From: Tetradesmus obliquus
Lineage: Eukaryota; Chlorophyta; Chlorophyceae; Sphaeropleales; Scenedesmaceae
DNA length: 64,000 nucleotides
NCBI GenBank assembly: GCA_030272155.1
Contig: CP126194.1
Coordinates: 2,099,501 to 2,163,500, forward strand
Reading direction: 5' to 3'
Shown: piece after piece, positions 15,301 to 26,549 of the stretch
Position numbering within the stretch: position 1 is the stretch's first letter
How the letters are laid out: every line of letters begins with the position of its first letter
Made by a program: the position numbers and the translations under genes
The notes under the pieces: generated by a model
Seen by the model: the letters and a program-made list of their open reading frames with translations, nothing else
Told to the model about the DNA's origin: nothing
The model's database searches: none

Positions 15301-17288
15301 AGGCCTCTTTTTCAGCACATCCTCCCCTGTCACAGCCACTGGACCTTCTGCTGCAGCTCCTACAGCAGCTACTGGTTGAACACTGCTGGATCTGCTACTG
15401 GTGAGGCTAACACCAGTATCCCCAGGAGCAGCAGCAGCAGCGTCTGCAGCACTGCCTGCCCCTGCTACAAAGCTCTCAGCCAGCTCAGTGGCTAGCCCCG
15501 TGAGTACCACGCCAGGGCAGATGGTGAAGACCTGTATGCCGCTGCCAGCCAGCTCCCCCTGCAGGCCCTGACCCAGGCTGAGCAGCGCCTGCTTGGACCA
15601 GGCGTATGGCAGCAGGCCCATCTGCAGCTGGCCTGAGGCAGCAGCAGCAGCAGCAGCAGCAGCAGTCATAACATAATCAGACCACTGCTGTGCAACGTTC
15701 AAACTGAAGCGGCAGAGTTAAAGAGGAGCGAGAAGCAATTTGACGACAGGGTCACTGTGAGCAGCTCTGCAGCAACAGGCAGACATTCAACACCTCCTTG
15801 ATGGTGTCTGAAGCTGCTGACATTGCTTGGCAGGAGCAGTGTTATGTTGCAGCTCATGCCTTGCAAGGCACGCCAACACAGCAACACATATGTTCAGGTC
15901 TACAAGTACACCACTGCTGTGCTTACCCGTAAACAGCACCGCATCCTTGGGCAGCACGGACACAGAGCTTGTGATGGCAACAGCAGCAGGCCTGCCAGTA
16001 GCAGCTGTGGCCTTAAGGAGTGGCAGCGCAGGCGTGACTGTGTTGAGCGTCCCTGCAGCACAACACAAAGCAGCAGCACTTGGTGCCCTACAGGAGCGGA
16101 GCCCTGCTGCAAGCAGCTGCAGCAGTGTTCGCAACTACTGGCAAGCATCGTGTGCTCTTGGCGCAGCCTGCACAACCAGACTGCTGCTGTGCATAGTATG
16201 CGGCAAAATGAAGCAGCCTTGGCGGGTGTTCAGTAATCTTTTTGAAATGAACAGGATTGTAAAATGGGCGATACGTGAGGTGCGCTAGTACTACTATTGG
16301 TAGCAGCGCTCACCCATGATGTTGGTGTGTGCAGCAGCCCACAGGTTGTCAGCAAGGGCAGCAACACCAGCACTGCTGCTGCTGCTGCTGCTGCTGCCTG
16401 GTGCTGCTGCCACAATGCCTGCATTGGCCAGCACCAGGTCCACTGGGCAGTCTGTGTGCACCTGTTGTTTGAACCAACAATCAAAGTAACAGTGGTGCAG
16501 GGCAACAAGCAGTGTTAGCAACACACACTTTGCTTTGCATCGTGCGGCAGCTGCCGCAGGCATGCAGATCTCGAAACTGATCAGCAGCAGCAAGCTGGCA
16601 TGATGTCTGACAGCGTGTCTTGCAGGCATACATCAGACACTGCTCAGCACGCCATTTAGACAATTCAGCAGCAGCAGCAGGGTCAGGTTGCCATGTATGC
16701 TTAATATTCGTGCACACTGTGGTACCTGCACTAGAGCGTCAGTCATGGCCGCTGCGTTGGTGACGTCAACACACAATGCATGCACCTGCGGCAGCAACAC
16801 CAGCACCAGCAGCAGCAGCAGCAGTAGCAACATTTTAAACGCAGCTGGATGGGGTTGGTGCACTCGCCGTGGAAGTGGTGACAAGCCCTTTTGGCTGTGC
16901 TGGCCAAGCAGGCCACTGAAGCTGCCTTGCATGGCTGTTCCACATGCCTCCTGCAGCTGAGGTGTACTGACTTGCCACCACGTTTGCTGCCAGCATCCAA
17001 ATCTGCCGTTTCATGCTAGTACAAACCACATTGTGCAACCCAACGCGCCAAACCTACTTGTGCGCCCTGCGCCCTGCATGCCGCCTCTACTGCTGCCAGG
17101 CGAGCCACATGTCTGCCGATCAGTGTGAGCGTAATTCCTGGCAGGCACGCCAGCTGCAATGCAACAGCTGCTCCGATGCCTGCACTTGCCCCTGTGATCA
17201 CTGCATGTCTGTACGGGAGGCCATCCACGGGTGGGGCTGGTGCTGTCTTCCGACCAGCCTGGTACCCTGTGGACACGCGCTGCCCCAT
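14687..17288 (-). CDS. Short-chain dehydrogenase/reductase (SDR), six exons
   Basis: Exons (minus): 17288-17058, 16785-16726, 16461-16314, 16052-15927, 15632-15169, 14848-14687; all junctions are GT-AG and phases agree, giving 396 residues. Exon 1 carries the Rossmann motif TGASAGIG; exon 3 has LANAGIV; exon 4 has the catalytic-Ser region AVAITSSVS; exon 5 has YAWSK (YxxxK) and ICPGVVLTG. The layout suits classical or extended SDRs such as 3-ketodihydrosphingosine reductase or DHRS7-like enzymes; substrate unknown. Poly-Ser and poly-Ala insertions, encoded by triplet repeats, sit in exon 3 and late in exon 5. The final exon (RTMKVMAMLPRQALVKAVKR) resembles a membrane-associated SDR tail. Confidence 0.82.
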
Positions 17289-18462
17289 CTTCACCCTTCA
17301 TGCACGTAGGCAGGTTTCTATGACGTGGTTTTGGTGAATAAAACTTTATGTCGGCTTGTTGTGAAGCGCTGTCGCAGCTGTGCAACTGTGCGAACCACCG
17401 ATTCGTGGCTCCCGCGTGCGCCTCGGCAGATCGATGCTCGTTCCAGCAAGCTCGGACCGCCCGAAAGAAAGGTCACTATTAGGCAAGACAGCCGTAGAAT
17501 GTAACATGCGCAAGGTTGCAAAGACGTGACACATCCAGAGTACTTGGCGGGAGCACATGCTGCAATGGTCTGTACTGCAGTACTGTACAGTACAAAAAGG
17601 CATATGCGAACGAAATCAATATTTCAGTTCTGCCGTATTGCATTTGCTAGTGCCTTTCAGGCGAGCAGCAAAGGCAAAGCGTTTGCAGATCTCATGTTGT
17701 GAAAGGGCAGCCTGCCCTGTCAGGCGAGCTTGCTGGCATTGCCGCAGGCGCAATTCAACCATCTGCTGAAGCAAGAAAAATGGAAATCACATCTCAAGAA
17801 AGCAGATATCCTGTTCTGCAGTTGAATTTACGGGTCAAAGCGCTGTGCTGAGCTGGTTTGTGGGAAGTTTGCAGAAACGATGGCCGCGCTATTGCACTGT
17901 TATCTGTGACAGGTGTGCAGCAACATTCCCGCAACCGGCAAGCTTCTGCCCAGCTGACCAATCAGAAGTAGTATATTTGCTCTGTAACATCTTTTGGCCC
18001 ATCAGACGATTTGTGCTGGTTGCAGCCAGGCTGGCAGTCCCACAAAGTGTGTCTTGATCAGCTAAACCGTGCCACTGAGGCTATCAAGACCCCCACACTG
18101 GCAATCCTGTGCCAGGGAAGTCCTGGGAAGCATAGCTGACTATAATTTAAAGCACATACGACAAGTTGCGGCTGCTCTGGGTTGTATACACGTCGGGGCA
18201 TGTGCACGATTGCCTTCAGCAACAGCAGCAGCATTGATGCTATAGTTGTGGCAGCAGCATGCTGGCTGCAACCTGCCTAACACGACGACTGACTTATTGT
18301 TTGAAGTCAAAGGGCCAGTGAATCACATTAAAACAGAGTTGCTGCAGTAAAAAGAGGTCAAGCGCCAGCGAGGGTTCTGCGTAATAAGTTCAAGGCAGCG
18401 ACTTACTTAGAAGCCGGTTTCGCCCCCTGCACGCCACCTTTTTGCGTCACCATCATATCAAA
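17289..18462. promoter_or_regulatory. Divergent intergenic region, SDR/SBPase
   Basis: 1.17 kb lies between two divergent starts, so both promoters should be here. No ORF with support is present. The SBPase side ends in a C/T-rich leader (gccccctgcacgccacc) just before aaaATGG. I see no unambiguous TATA element at a standard distance. Confidence 0.4.
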
Positions 18463-21453
18463 ATGGCCACCGCATTCGCTTCTCGCACCCAGCAGGCCTG
18501 CGTGGCCAAGGCCACCAGCGGCAAGGTACAGAAAGGAATTCCCAGCGATCTACAGCGCCATTGACAAAGTACCAGCTTCCAAAAGGATCCTTACATACAT
18601 AGTTTGGTGACGAGTTGGTCCTGTTTTGTTTGCAGGCCGTGGCTGCCCGCCCAGTGTCTGCTGGCAGGAGCACTGCAGTGAAGGCTGTCGCCTCCGCAAC
18701 CCGCAGCAGCTTCGCCGGCAATGCTGCTTTCACCGCTGCTGCCAAGCAGGGTGTGCGCGGCATGCGCGTGGGTCGCAGGAGCGCTGTGCAGACCCAGGCT
18801 AAGGTGGGTGCCCGGCAACCCTGCCGCGATCCCAGCAGTGTTCGCTCCTTGCAGCAAGCGGTAACAAGCAATCTTATGTTTATGCAGATCGGAGACTCTC
18901 TGGCAGAGTTCCTGGTTGAGGCCACCCCCGACACCAAGCTGCGCCAGCTGCTGATGAGCATGTCCGAGGCCATTCGCACCATTGCGTTCAAGGTGAGATG
19001 CCACACTGCTTCTGTATATTATTGAGCGCCTTTGTGTTGTGCATGCAGCAGAGCACGGTCAATGCAGGCCGAATTGATCAGCTTGGGCAGCTGCAATTGT
19101 GGGTGCCTGTTTTGCTGAACAGCAAGCACAGGCAAGCCATTGTTGAGCTAGCAGCATAAGTGATGTGTACACATGTTTATACTTTGTTTTCAGGCATAAG
19201 AAGGCATCTGACGCATGATGTGTAGCCGCTTCTTGCTATTGCTGTTGAACACTCCTCCACTCTCGCTGGTGTTGATGTCCTGCAAGAGCAAACCTCAACG
19301 TCTCAGCGGTCTGCCACCATCAGCTGCCTCTTTCTGTGCTCCTCAGCAATGACAGTACATATTTCCCTGCCGTCAATCCCGCAATCGCAGCACATAGCAG
19401 TCCTTCCACCAGCGTCGACTGCTTACATCCATCGGTTCTGCTGCTTCCGCTACTGCTTCTGCTACTGCTGCTCCTGCCGCGCAGGTCCGCACCGCCTCTT
19501 GCGCCGGCACCGCTTGCGTGAACAGCTTCGGCGATGAGCAGCTGGCTGTGGACATGCTGGCCGACAAGCTGCTGTTCGAGGCCCTGCGCTTCTCCGTGAG
19601 TGCTTGGCGCCTGCACTGTGTACCTGGTGTTGCTGCAGTTGGTACATTTAGCACAGCTCAAACTGCCATGTCATGCTGCCGTTGGCAGCAGCAGTTGGGC
19701 ATGGCCATGGCATGGCATGGCACAGCATGTGCAGCGTGAGCAAAGCAGCGCTGCAACGTGTGTGCCGGTCAAGCATTCTGCAGTCATGGCATGTTTAGCA
19801 CTGTGCTGCAAGCTGCAACACCTAGTGAGCAACTACGTCACGCCTGGATGCACTGACAGCACCGCCTCACCACCGCCCTCTGCTCGCCGCACTCGCACCT
19901 TCCACACCACTCCCACCTTCTCCACCGCAGCACGTGTGCAAGTACGCTTGCTCCGAGGAGGTCCCTGAGCCCGTGGACGTGGGTGGTGAGGGCTTCTGCG
20001 TTGCCTTTGACCCCCTGGACGGCAGCAGCATCGTGGACACCAACTTTGCTGTGGGCACCATCTTCGGCGTGTGGCCAGGCGACAAGCTGAAGGACATCAC
20101 CGGCAGGGAGCAGGTGCGGCGCGGCTGGGGTTGCAGTTTCTCCTTGGGTGGCCAACAGCAGTTTGCTTGGGTGGAGTGGTTGGGCGTCGGGAACATACTC
20201 GTGTCAGCTGTGCCTTGCAGGAAGCAGTGTGATTGAGTGCAGCGGAAAGCGCGTGTGCAGTTGGCAGCAGTAGTCGCAGGGCGATACAGCACAGCATCCC
20301 TGTCTTACCGTCTGCGCGCTTTCAGCAGCAAAGTGTCACATCTGCTCCCCACACAACCAGCACTCTGACAATCACATCATCCTTCCCCTCCCTCTGCCTC
20401 ATATATGTTTGCCCAACACCACCAGGCCGCCGCCGGCATGGGCATCTACGGCCCCCGCACCGTGTTCTGCCTGGCCGTGGCCGGCTACCCCGGCTGCCAC
20501 GAGTTCCTGCTCATGGACGACGGCAAGTGGGTGCACGTGAAGGAGACCACCGAGATCGGCGAGGGCAAGCTGTTCGCGCCAGGAAACCTGCGCGCCACCT
20601 TTGACAACCCCGCCTACGAGCGCCTGATCAGCCACTACCTGGGCGAGAAGTACACCCTGAGGTGAGGGCGCGAGTTGCTTGTTACTTTTTGTTACGTTAT
20701 TACATGGTGGGGGGAGGGCAGCTGTGCATGCCGTCTGAAGGTGAGGCAAGGCCCCTGGCATTGTGTGCTAGAACTCTGCAACCAGAACACCTGCCAAGCA
20801 CTTGCAGTTGCAACAGCCCAGCTACGCCACCGTCTCGCCTTTCTTACCAAGTTATTGCACTTTCTCCGCACTCGCAGGTACACCGGTGGCATGGTGCCCG
20901 ACGTGTTCCAGATCATCGTCAAGGAGAAGGGCGTGTTCACCAACGTGACCAGCCCCTCCACCAAGGCCAAGCTGCGCATCCTGTTCGAGGTGGCGCCCCT
21001 GGCCCTCATGGTGGAGCAGGCCGGCGGCGCCAGCAGCTGCGACGGCCTGTGCAAGTCTGCCCTGGACGTCGACATCAAGGGCTATGACCAGCGCACACAG
21101 GTCTGCTTCGGCAGCATCGGCGAGGTCAGGCGCTTCGAGGAGTACCTGTACGGTGAGTAAAACTGTGTATGGATGTATGGATGTAACATCCTTTTTGTTA
21201 TGTTGCTGTTACATTGAAATTTTATGTTATTGGTAACTTATTTCAATCCGTGCCGTTGCTGTGGGTGCATTGTGCATGCATTGCCTGTGTCAGCTATAAA
21301 CACGAGGGGTCTTGGAAGTGGGTGTCAGGCAGCCTTACTATGCAGTCTTGTTGCTGACGCGTGCGACATTCACTGCTGCTGCTTGCGCTGGCTGCAGGCA
21401 ACTCCCCCCGCTTCTCAGTGCCCAACGAGCTGGAGGCCAACCCCCGCCAGTAA
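18463..21453 (+). CDS. SBP1: Sedoheptulose-1,7-bisphosphatase, chloroplast precursor
   Basis: Exons: 18463-18525, 18636-18803, 18888-18992, 19485-19595, 19931-20113, 20426-20661, 20878-21152, 21398-21453; all GT-AG with consistent phase. The enzyme removes the C1 phosphate of sedoheptulose-1,7-bisphosphate in the Calvin cycle. Residues 1 to about 75 form a transit peptide ([17 protein letters not shown]; Ala/Ser/Arg-rich). [15 protein letters not shown] carries the Cys pair spaced as in the thioredoxin-regulated plant enzyme. [12 protein letters not shown] is the metal-binding motif, and [13 protein letters not shown] and EEYLYG follow plant and Chlamydomonas SBPase closely. FBPase lacks the CAGTAC cysteine pair at this place, which separates the two. 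It is probably fully functional. Confidence 0.95.
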
Positions 21454-23242
21454 GCAAGCAGCAGCAGCCAGCCCTGGCCAGGCCCTCCTACTCCTCATTC
21501 AAAGAGCTGCAGAGCTATCAGCAGCAGTGTTGTTACGCTGCAGCTTTGTAGCTTGAAGGTTCTTCGCGATGGTGGATTGGAAGGGTTTGAGTCGGCTGGA
21601 TGTGGTTGGCGTTTGCACTGCAGCAGCTGCGCGTGCCCTAGCCGCGAGCTGCCACCTGCAGCAAGCAGTAGCCGCAGCCGCCAGCAACTGCTGCCTGCTG
21701 CGCGCTGCTTGCCGCGCCTGTAGATAGGGGCTCTTTTGGAAAGACCCGCTGTGACGTGTTGGTTGAGGCCTGAGACTGAAGTGTATATGTTCTGCTGTTT
21801 GCCTGTCTCTGTGGCCGCCTGGCTGGGTGCCCCGCGCCCTAGCACGGGGTTGGTTGAGAAGAGTGTAAGGCCATTTTGTTGTCTGAGTCAGCGCTGGGTT
21901 TGGTAACAAACGTAACTGGCTTCCACTGTTCAGTACTGAACACCAGTGTATCCTGGTGGTGTTCACGCTGCATATTAGGGAGATGCAGTTCAGTTTCAGG
22001 GTGCAGCGCACCTGGAGGGATATGCGCCCCAAAACTCAACACAGCTGTCGTAAACACATGCATTTGGTGCAACTTCAAGTCTTAGGCTACGCGTGACATG
22101 AAAATGCTGCCAGCAGTCTCCGGGACCTCAGCTGCGCATCTCTCCTTGTGTTACATGCTGCAGAAGCAGGGCGTCTTCATCCATGCTGTGGAAGCAGGCA
22201 GGCAGATGCTGGCAAAGTGCGCTGCGCTGCCATCAAACATCATGGTGGTGCGCCTTTGCAGCGCACCCGATTATAACATCACCCAATCCATACAGCCATA
22301 GCCTGTCACAAAGCTGAGAAACCCTGCTTGGCAATGTCTTAAGTTCAGCACTGCGTGGCAGCCTTTTTGCTGAACAGTCATGCGTGTATGCTCCAGATGT
22401 CAATGGGGCCACGACCGAGTACAAAAGTTCTCACAGGCAGCGGCACTTGCAAAAATGATGCCTGCACAACCTGCTGTGGGTTGATTGCAAGAGCTGTCAG
22501 AGTTGCGCATGCGCTACTTCAGCAGACATACGCTGCTGCTGACTGCCAACGCTGTCTGGCACAACAGTACTCAGCAGGTGCTACTCAGCAGGTGCTACTC
22601 GGCGCAGCTCAACCACACCCGGCGCAGCTCAAGGGCACAAGCAAACTGCGGAAGCAATTGGCGTTGCCGACCGTACGAATGTGTTGCTTACTGTCGCGCA
22701 GCAACTCATGCACTACTAGCAATGGCAACAGCAACAGCAACCCTTCATGCTGCAGGCTGCCAACCACCCTGACAACCGTATATATACAAAAGCGAAACCA
22801 TCTGCAGCTGTCCGCAAGCAAGATGTATCTGTACGCCTGACGGCGTATACCACGCTGTGCTGCTGTTCCTGCTCGCAAGCATATGCCCCAATCATGCTTG
22901 CATCAGTGTGGCACACTAAGCTGGTGCTTACTACAGCCCAGCCGCAGGTTGAAAGCAATTCAGCATTGCTGGCGGCAACAACCAAGATGTGGATACGTCG
23001 AAAACACGCAATGCGCCATGCCTTCAAACTGCCCAGGCAAGTGCCAACTACTAGCTGCAGAAGTGGCAATGCAGGTGCAGCTGCATGAAGAGCACCCTGA
23101 CAACAGTATGCCACGCGCAGGGCAAAGAAGCTGCTGCATCTGACACAACTGCCGCAACAACCCAAATGCTGAGATTATGCACAAGCACGGCACACACCTG
23201 CCCCCTCCTGCTGCTGCTGCTGCTGCTTCCATTGCTGCTGCA
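21454..23242. other. SBPase 3' region and non-genic interval
   Basis: A TGTAA motif, the usual green-algal poly(A) signal, occurs at about 21865, giving a 3' UTR near 0.4 kb. The rest shows no coding pattern. Short direct repeats occur near 22570-22600 (cagcaggtgctactc) and 22610-22630 (ccggcgcagctcaa-like), and a (CTG)n tract at about 23209-23226 lies just past the YKT6 stop. Confidence 0.5.
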
Positions 23243-23845
23243 TCACATCATCTTGCAGCAGGAGTTTGTCTTGCGCGCCTGCTTGTAGAACATTTGGCTG
23301 GCGAGGCTGAGGTCTGCACTCTTGTCTACCAGCGTGTCTAGCTTCTCCCCGCGCTTCAGCACGCTGTCTATTGTTTGGTGCAGGATGACCTTCGTCTCAT
23401 CTAGGTCCTTCTGAATCTTGGTCAGCTTGTCTGCTGCTACAGGGTCCTGGTACTTCAGCAGCGCTGCCTCCAGCACTTGCAGTGCTGCGGTGTTGTCTGC
23501 TGCTGCTGTGCGCCACGAGTCGCCTGCTGCTTGCAGGAACTCCTCTATGGCCTTGTTCACTACTGAGAAGGCAGCAATGGTGGGGTAATCTCTGTCACAG
23601 ACCGCCACACCAGCAATGCCCGAGTCTTTCACATGCACGTGGCAGAAGTAGTCCTCCTGCTTGACGGTCTGCCGCTGCCCTGGCTGCGTGCGCTGCACTA
23701 TGGTCTTGCTAGTGAAAGACAGCAGCTCCTTCACTGACCCCCGCTGAAAGTAGCCGAAGCTAGATAGCTCTGCTGCGAATCCCAGACATATAGGCTCTAC
23801 CTCGGTTCCTTTGTATGTATACAGCGCGACTGCAAGCAGCTTCAT
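23243..23845 (-). CDS. YKT6: R-SNARE YKT6
   Basis: A 200-residue single-exon protein, the normal YKT6 length, from the ATG at 23845 (MKLLAVALYTYKG). The upstream open frame to 23962 lacks similarity. The N-terminal longin domain spans about residues 1-125 (FGYFQRGSVKELLSFTSKT, YFCHVHVKDSGIAGVAVCD). The R-SNARE motif spans about 135-195 (KIQKDLDETKVILHQTIDS, VLKRGEKLDTLVDKSADLS), with the zero-layer Arg in SVLKRGEKL. The C terminus NSCCKMM is a CCxxM lipidation signal, with a palmitoylated and a prenylated Cys. It mediates fusion in ER-Golgi, vacuolar and autophagic traffic. It is divergent from the DUF3067 gene, 522 bp away. Confidence 0.94.
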   Translation of the reverse strand: MKLLAVALYTYKGTEVEPICLGFAAELSSFGYFQRGSVKELLSFTSKTIVQRTQPGQRQTVKQEDYFCHVHVKDSGIAGVAVCDRDYPTIAAFSVVNKAIEEFLQAAGDSWRTAAADNTAALQVLEAALLKYQDPVAADKLTKIQKDLDETKVILHQTIDSVLKRGEKLDTLVDKSADLSLASQMFYKQARKTNSCCKMM

Positions 23846-24367
23846 CGTGCTAGCTGCGGTTGCTGTAGGTTTGGCGCTTAACGAAGTAGGCAGCACTATG
23901 CTCAACCAGGGAGTAAAACGATCTTGTCTCGCAACTGTAGACTGTTGGTGTTTCCATGCCATGCAGACCCTTTTTTACTCACGTTGCACGCATGCAACAG
24001 TTACGGGGTGTGAGCCCCGGTCTTGGTCGGGTGCGATCCTGCGCCTTGGTGACTTCTCATAAGCACCCACTATGTTCTGTCATCTTACAAAGACGTGTAG
24101 TGCCAGCACAAGGTGAAACCGGCCCCAAGTACCTGCAGCCTGTGAGCACCCTGCACTGCCCTTGTTGTGTGTCCAGACAGCTGGACAACCTCTTTACATA
24201 CGTACATTGGGCTTGTTGGCTGCTCCATTACAGTTGAATCACGTGAACGTGCACGGTGTGCTTGCCACAAGCACTGTAGCAAGGCACCAGGGCACCCCTG
24301 ACATAGTAGGCACGTTCACACACGCCGCACAGGCTGAAAGGGCACAGCAGCACTTTAGCGAGCAAGC

Positions 24368-25886
24368 ATGCAGTTGCTGCTGGGGCGCAGCCCACCCGCA
24401 TCTGTTCACTCCAAACACCACAGTTGTGTTGGTCAGACCAGGCCATGCAATGCAGGCGTAGCGTATGGTGGCAGCAGCAGCAACAGCAGCAGCAGAAGGC
24501 GCAGGCTGGGGCACTTGCAGCCAGCTCGAGCAGCAGGCACAGGCGGCGATGCAGAGCTCAGCCTGGAGCAGAAGCTGGCAGCTGAGCTGGCAGCACGGCA
24601 GGCAGCAGAAGCCAAGGCAGCAGAGTCTGCAGCAGCAGCGGCGTTTGATGGCACAGCGCTGCTGGGGTTGCTTAGGTGCGCATGGAGAGGAGTTGTGAAT
24701 GTGTCTGCCCAGGCGACAGCTTGCAATCGCGCTTTGGTGACTGCTTGAACTCTCACCGGTCAGTCGCTGCTGCACTAGCTGTCTGGCACCTGCCATGGCA
24801 TGATATACAGCAGTGACAAGCAGCTGAACTTGCTGTCTGATGCTGCGTCAGCCAGCCATCGGTGCATCCATGTGCAAGGCCTCTGCATATCTCCAGTGCA
24901 ACGTGCACACACACACTGTTTTTGTTTCCTTACAGGCAGAAGTACAGGCGCAGCTATGATGTCAGCTTAGTACAGCGCACATACCTGGGCAAGGTGAGCA
25001 GGGGCCTGGTCAGCCTGCTGCTTGAAGCCGCTGGCATTATCAAAAAGTGCACGCAGACTCTTCTCCCCACCGCAGCAGCTGCTGAGGGTCATGACTACGT
25101 GTACTAAACTTCATAAGCAGGCTGCGTAACCTTTGTGTGTACGCGTTTAACCCAGGCCTCGGGCAAAGCTAGTGTGAGACGCCTGCGTGTGATGAAGTGA
25201 AGCAGTTTGCCCAGCTGCTACATGCAGGTTGCGATTCTCACACATACTGTGTTGACCAAAGCAGCAGCAATAGCTGAGCACTACGTCTGGCTGTCTATCT
25301 GGCTCTCTATCAAAGAATTACATCTGTGCTGCTGTTTTTGCCAGGTGTTCATTGCGCTGAACATCATGTGGCGTTACAAGGTGCGTGCAAGCTCTGAAGA
25401 CGAAACAGCACAGTGGCAGACTTTGCTGAACATCCAGCAATGAGAAAAGCTTATGAAGATCGATTGTGGGTGGTGTCTTTTGGTTGCAATGGCAACCCTG
25501 CAGCACCTGGCTGGCCAGCTTCTGCGTTGGATGTGCTGGACTGTACAGCATGCAGCATGCCGTCAGTCAACAGGCTCCTATATGTTTTGCTGCCGGCAGC
25601 ACTGTGCGCATCAGCTCTTCCCGGACCATAGCTCACCTGCAACTGCCGCCTGCAACTCTCTAACTGCTTGCAAATTTGTCTACAGGAGCAGCAGAGCTTC
25701 AGCTACACTGAGGAGGAGTACATGCAGCGGCTGGACTATGTGGCTGCTGCGCTAGTGTCCTGGGGGGTGGTGCGCAGCGTGCAGAGCCAGCTGGCAGCAA
25801 CCAAGGAGCGGCCGCGGGTGGGCAAGGCCGTCTCCATCATGCTGGATGTGCCTGGTGATAAGGCACGGGAGTGGATCGCTGTGTGA
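24368..25886 (+). CDS. DUF3067 family protein, probably plastid-targeted
   Basis: Exons: 24368-24675, 24936-24993, 25345-25380 (only 36 bases) and 25686-25886; GT-AG throughout, phases agree, 200 residues. Residues 1 to about 50 are Ser/Arg-rich (GGSSSNSSSRRRRLGHL), plastid-transit-like. Then comes a short coiled coil (LSLEQKLAAELAARQAAEAK) and, from about residue 95, the domain: GTALLGLLRQKYRRSYDVSL, ALNIMWRYKEQQSFSYTEEE, ALVSWGVVRSVQSQL and ERPRVGKAVSIMLDVPG. This order matches the cyanobacterial/plastid DUF3067 family as I remember it. Function of the family is unknown. The 36-base microexon encodes the conserved ALNIMWRYK core. The start is the least certain part. Confidence 0.75.
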
Positions 25887-26549
25887 GCCGTCAATTCTGC
25901 AGCTGCAGGGGGTCTGTGGGTTGAGCGGCATCCTGGTGGCGTTTGGCATTGGCAAGCACTTGTCAGCAGACGAGGAGCTTTGCCATAGTGCTATCTGAAA
26001 TTAAAGGTCGTCGGCAGCAGCTGGGAGGTGGCTGTTCTGAAGTGTGATGATCCGGAAAGCGTGTCCCAGCTGATCAAGCATGCTGGGTGTGTTTGCTTGC
26101 ACCTTGGCGTGCTCAGCTTGCTGAGCAGCTGCGCCATTGTTTGCAACCGCAAAGGAGTGTGCAGGCTTTTGGCAGCCTCCGATCAGGCCTGCCGGCCTGC
26201 TTCTGCTGAGCAACAGAACAATCTTCTTGTTACGCATGTCTGTGGTTAGGGTTTGTGGTTGGCTTCTGTTATGTTGGCAGGACATGTGAAACAATTATTG
26301 ATGTTCTTGCTGTGTCTAAGTGGCTTATTGCGTCAGTGGAGTTGCTGGCATCTTGACCACGATGCTGCTCGTGAACGCCTACGATCTACATCGTCTGCCT
26401 GTGCCGACTGTATGTCTGCTGTAACAGCTGAAACACTTCATGTATGCTTGAAACCGTTCTCAAGCGGTTTCCGGATCAGACAGCGGCCGTCTGGCTCCAG
26501 TATCGTCAGTCTCTCCGACACCACACAGTAAACTCCCTGATCAGGTCTC
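25887..26549. other. Intergenic, DUF3067 to arabinokinase
   Basis: About 660 bases with no supported gene. It should contain the 3' end of the DUF3067 gene and the promoter of the arabinokinase gene. A small inverted pair, aaaccgttct/caagcggttt, near 26450-26470 could fold; no other structure seen. Confidence 0.5.

Noticed and set aside
18463-21453. Fructose-1,6-bisphosphatase
   Set aside because: The [29 protein letters not shown] and [18 protein letters not shown] segments follow SBPase, not FBPase, which has its regulatory loop elsewhere.
23846-23962. 39-residue N-terminal extension of YKT6
   Set aside because: YKT6 proteins begin directly with the longin strand (MKLLAVALYTYKG), and the resulting 200 residues match the usual length.
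24994-25107. Termination of the DUF3067 gene at the stop at 25107
   Set aside because: A donor gtgagc at 24994 leads in phase through the 36-base exon to the conserved domain end; the read-through tail lacks similarity.
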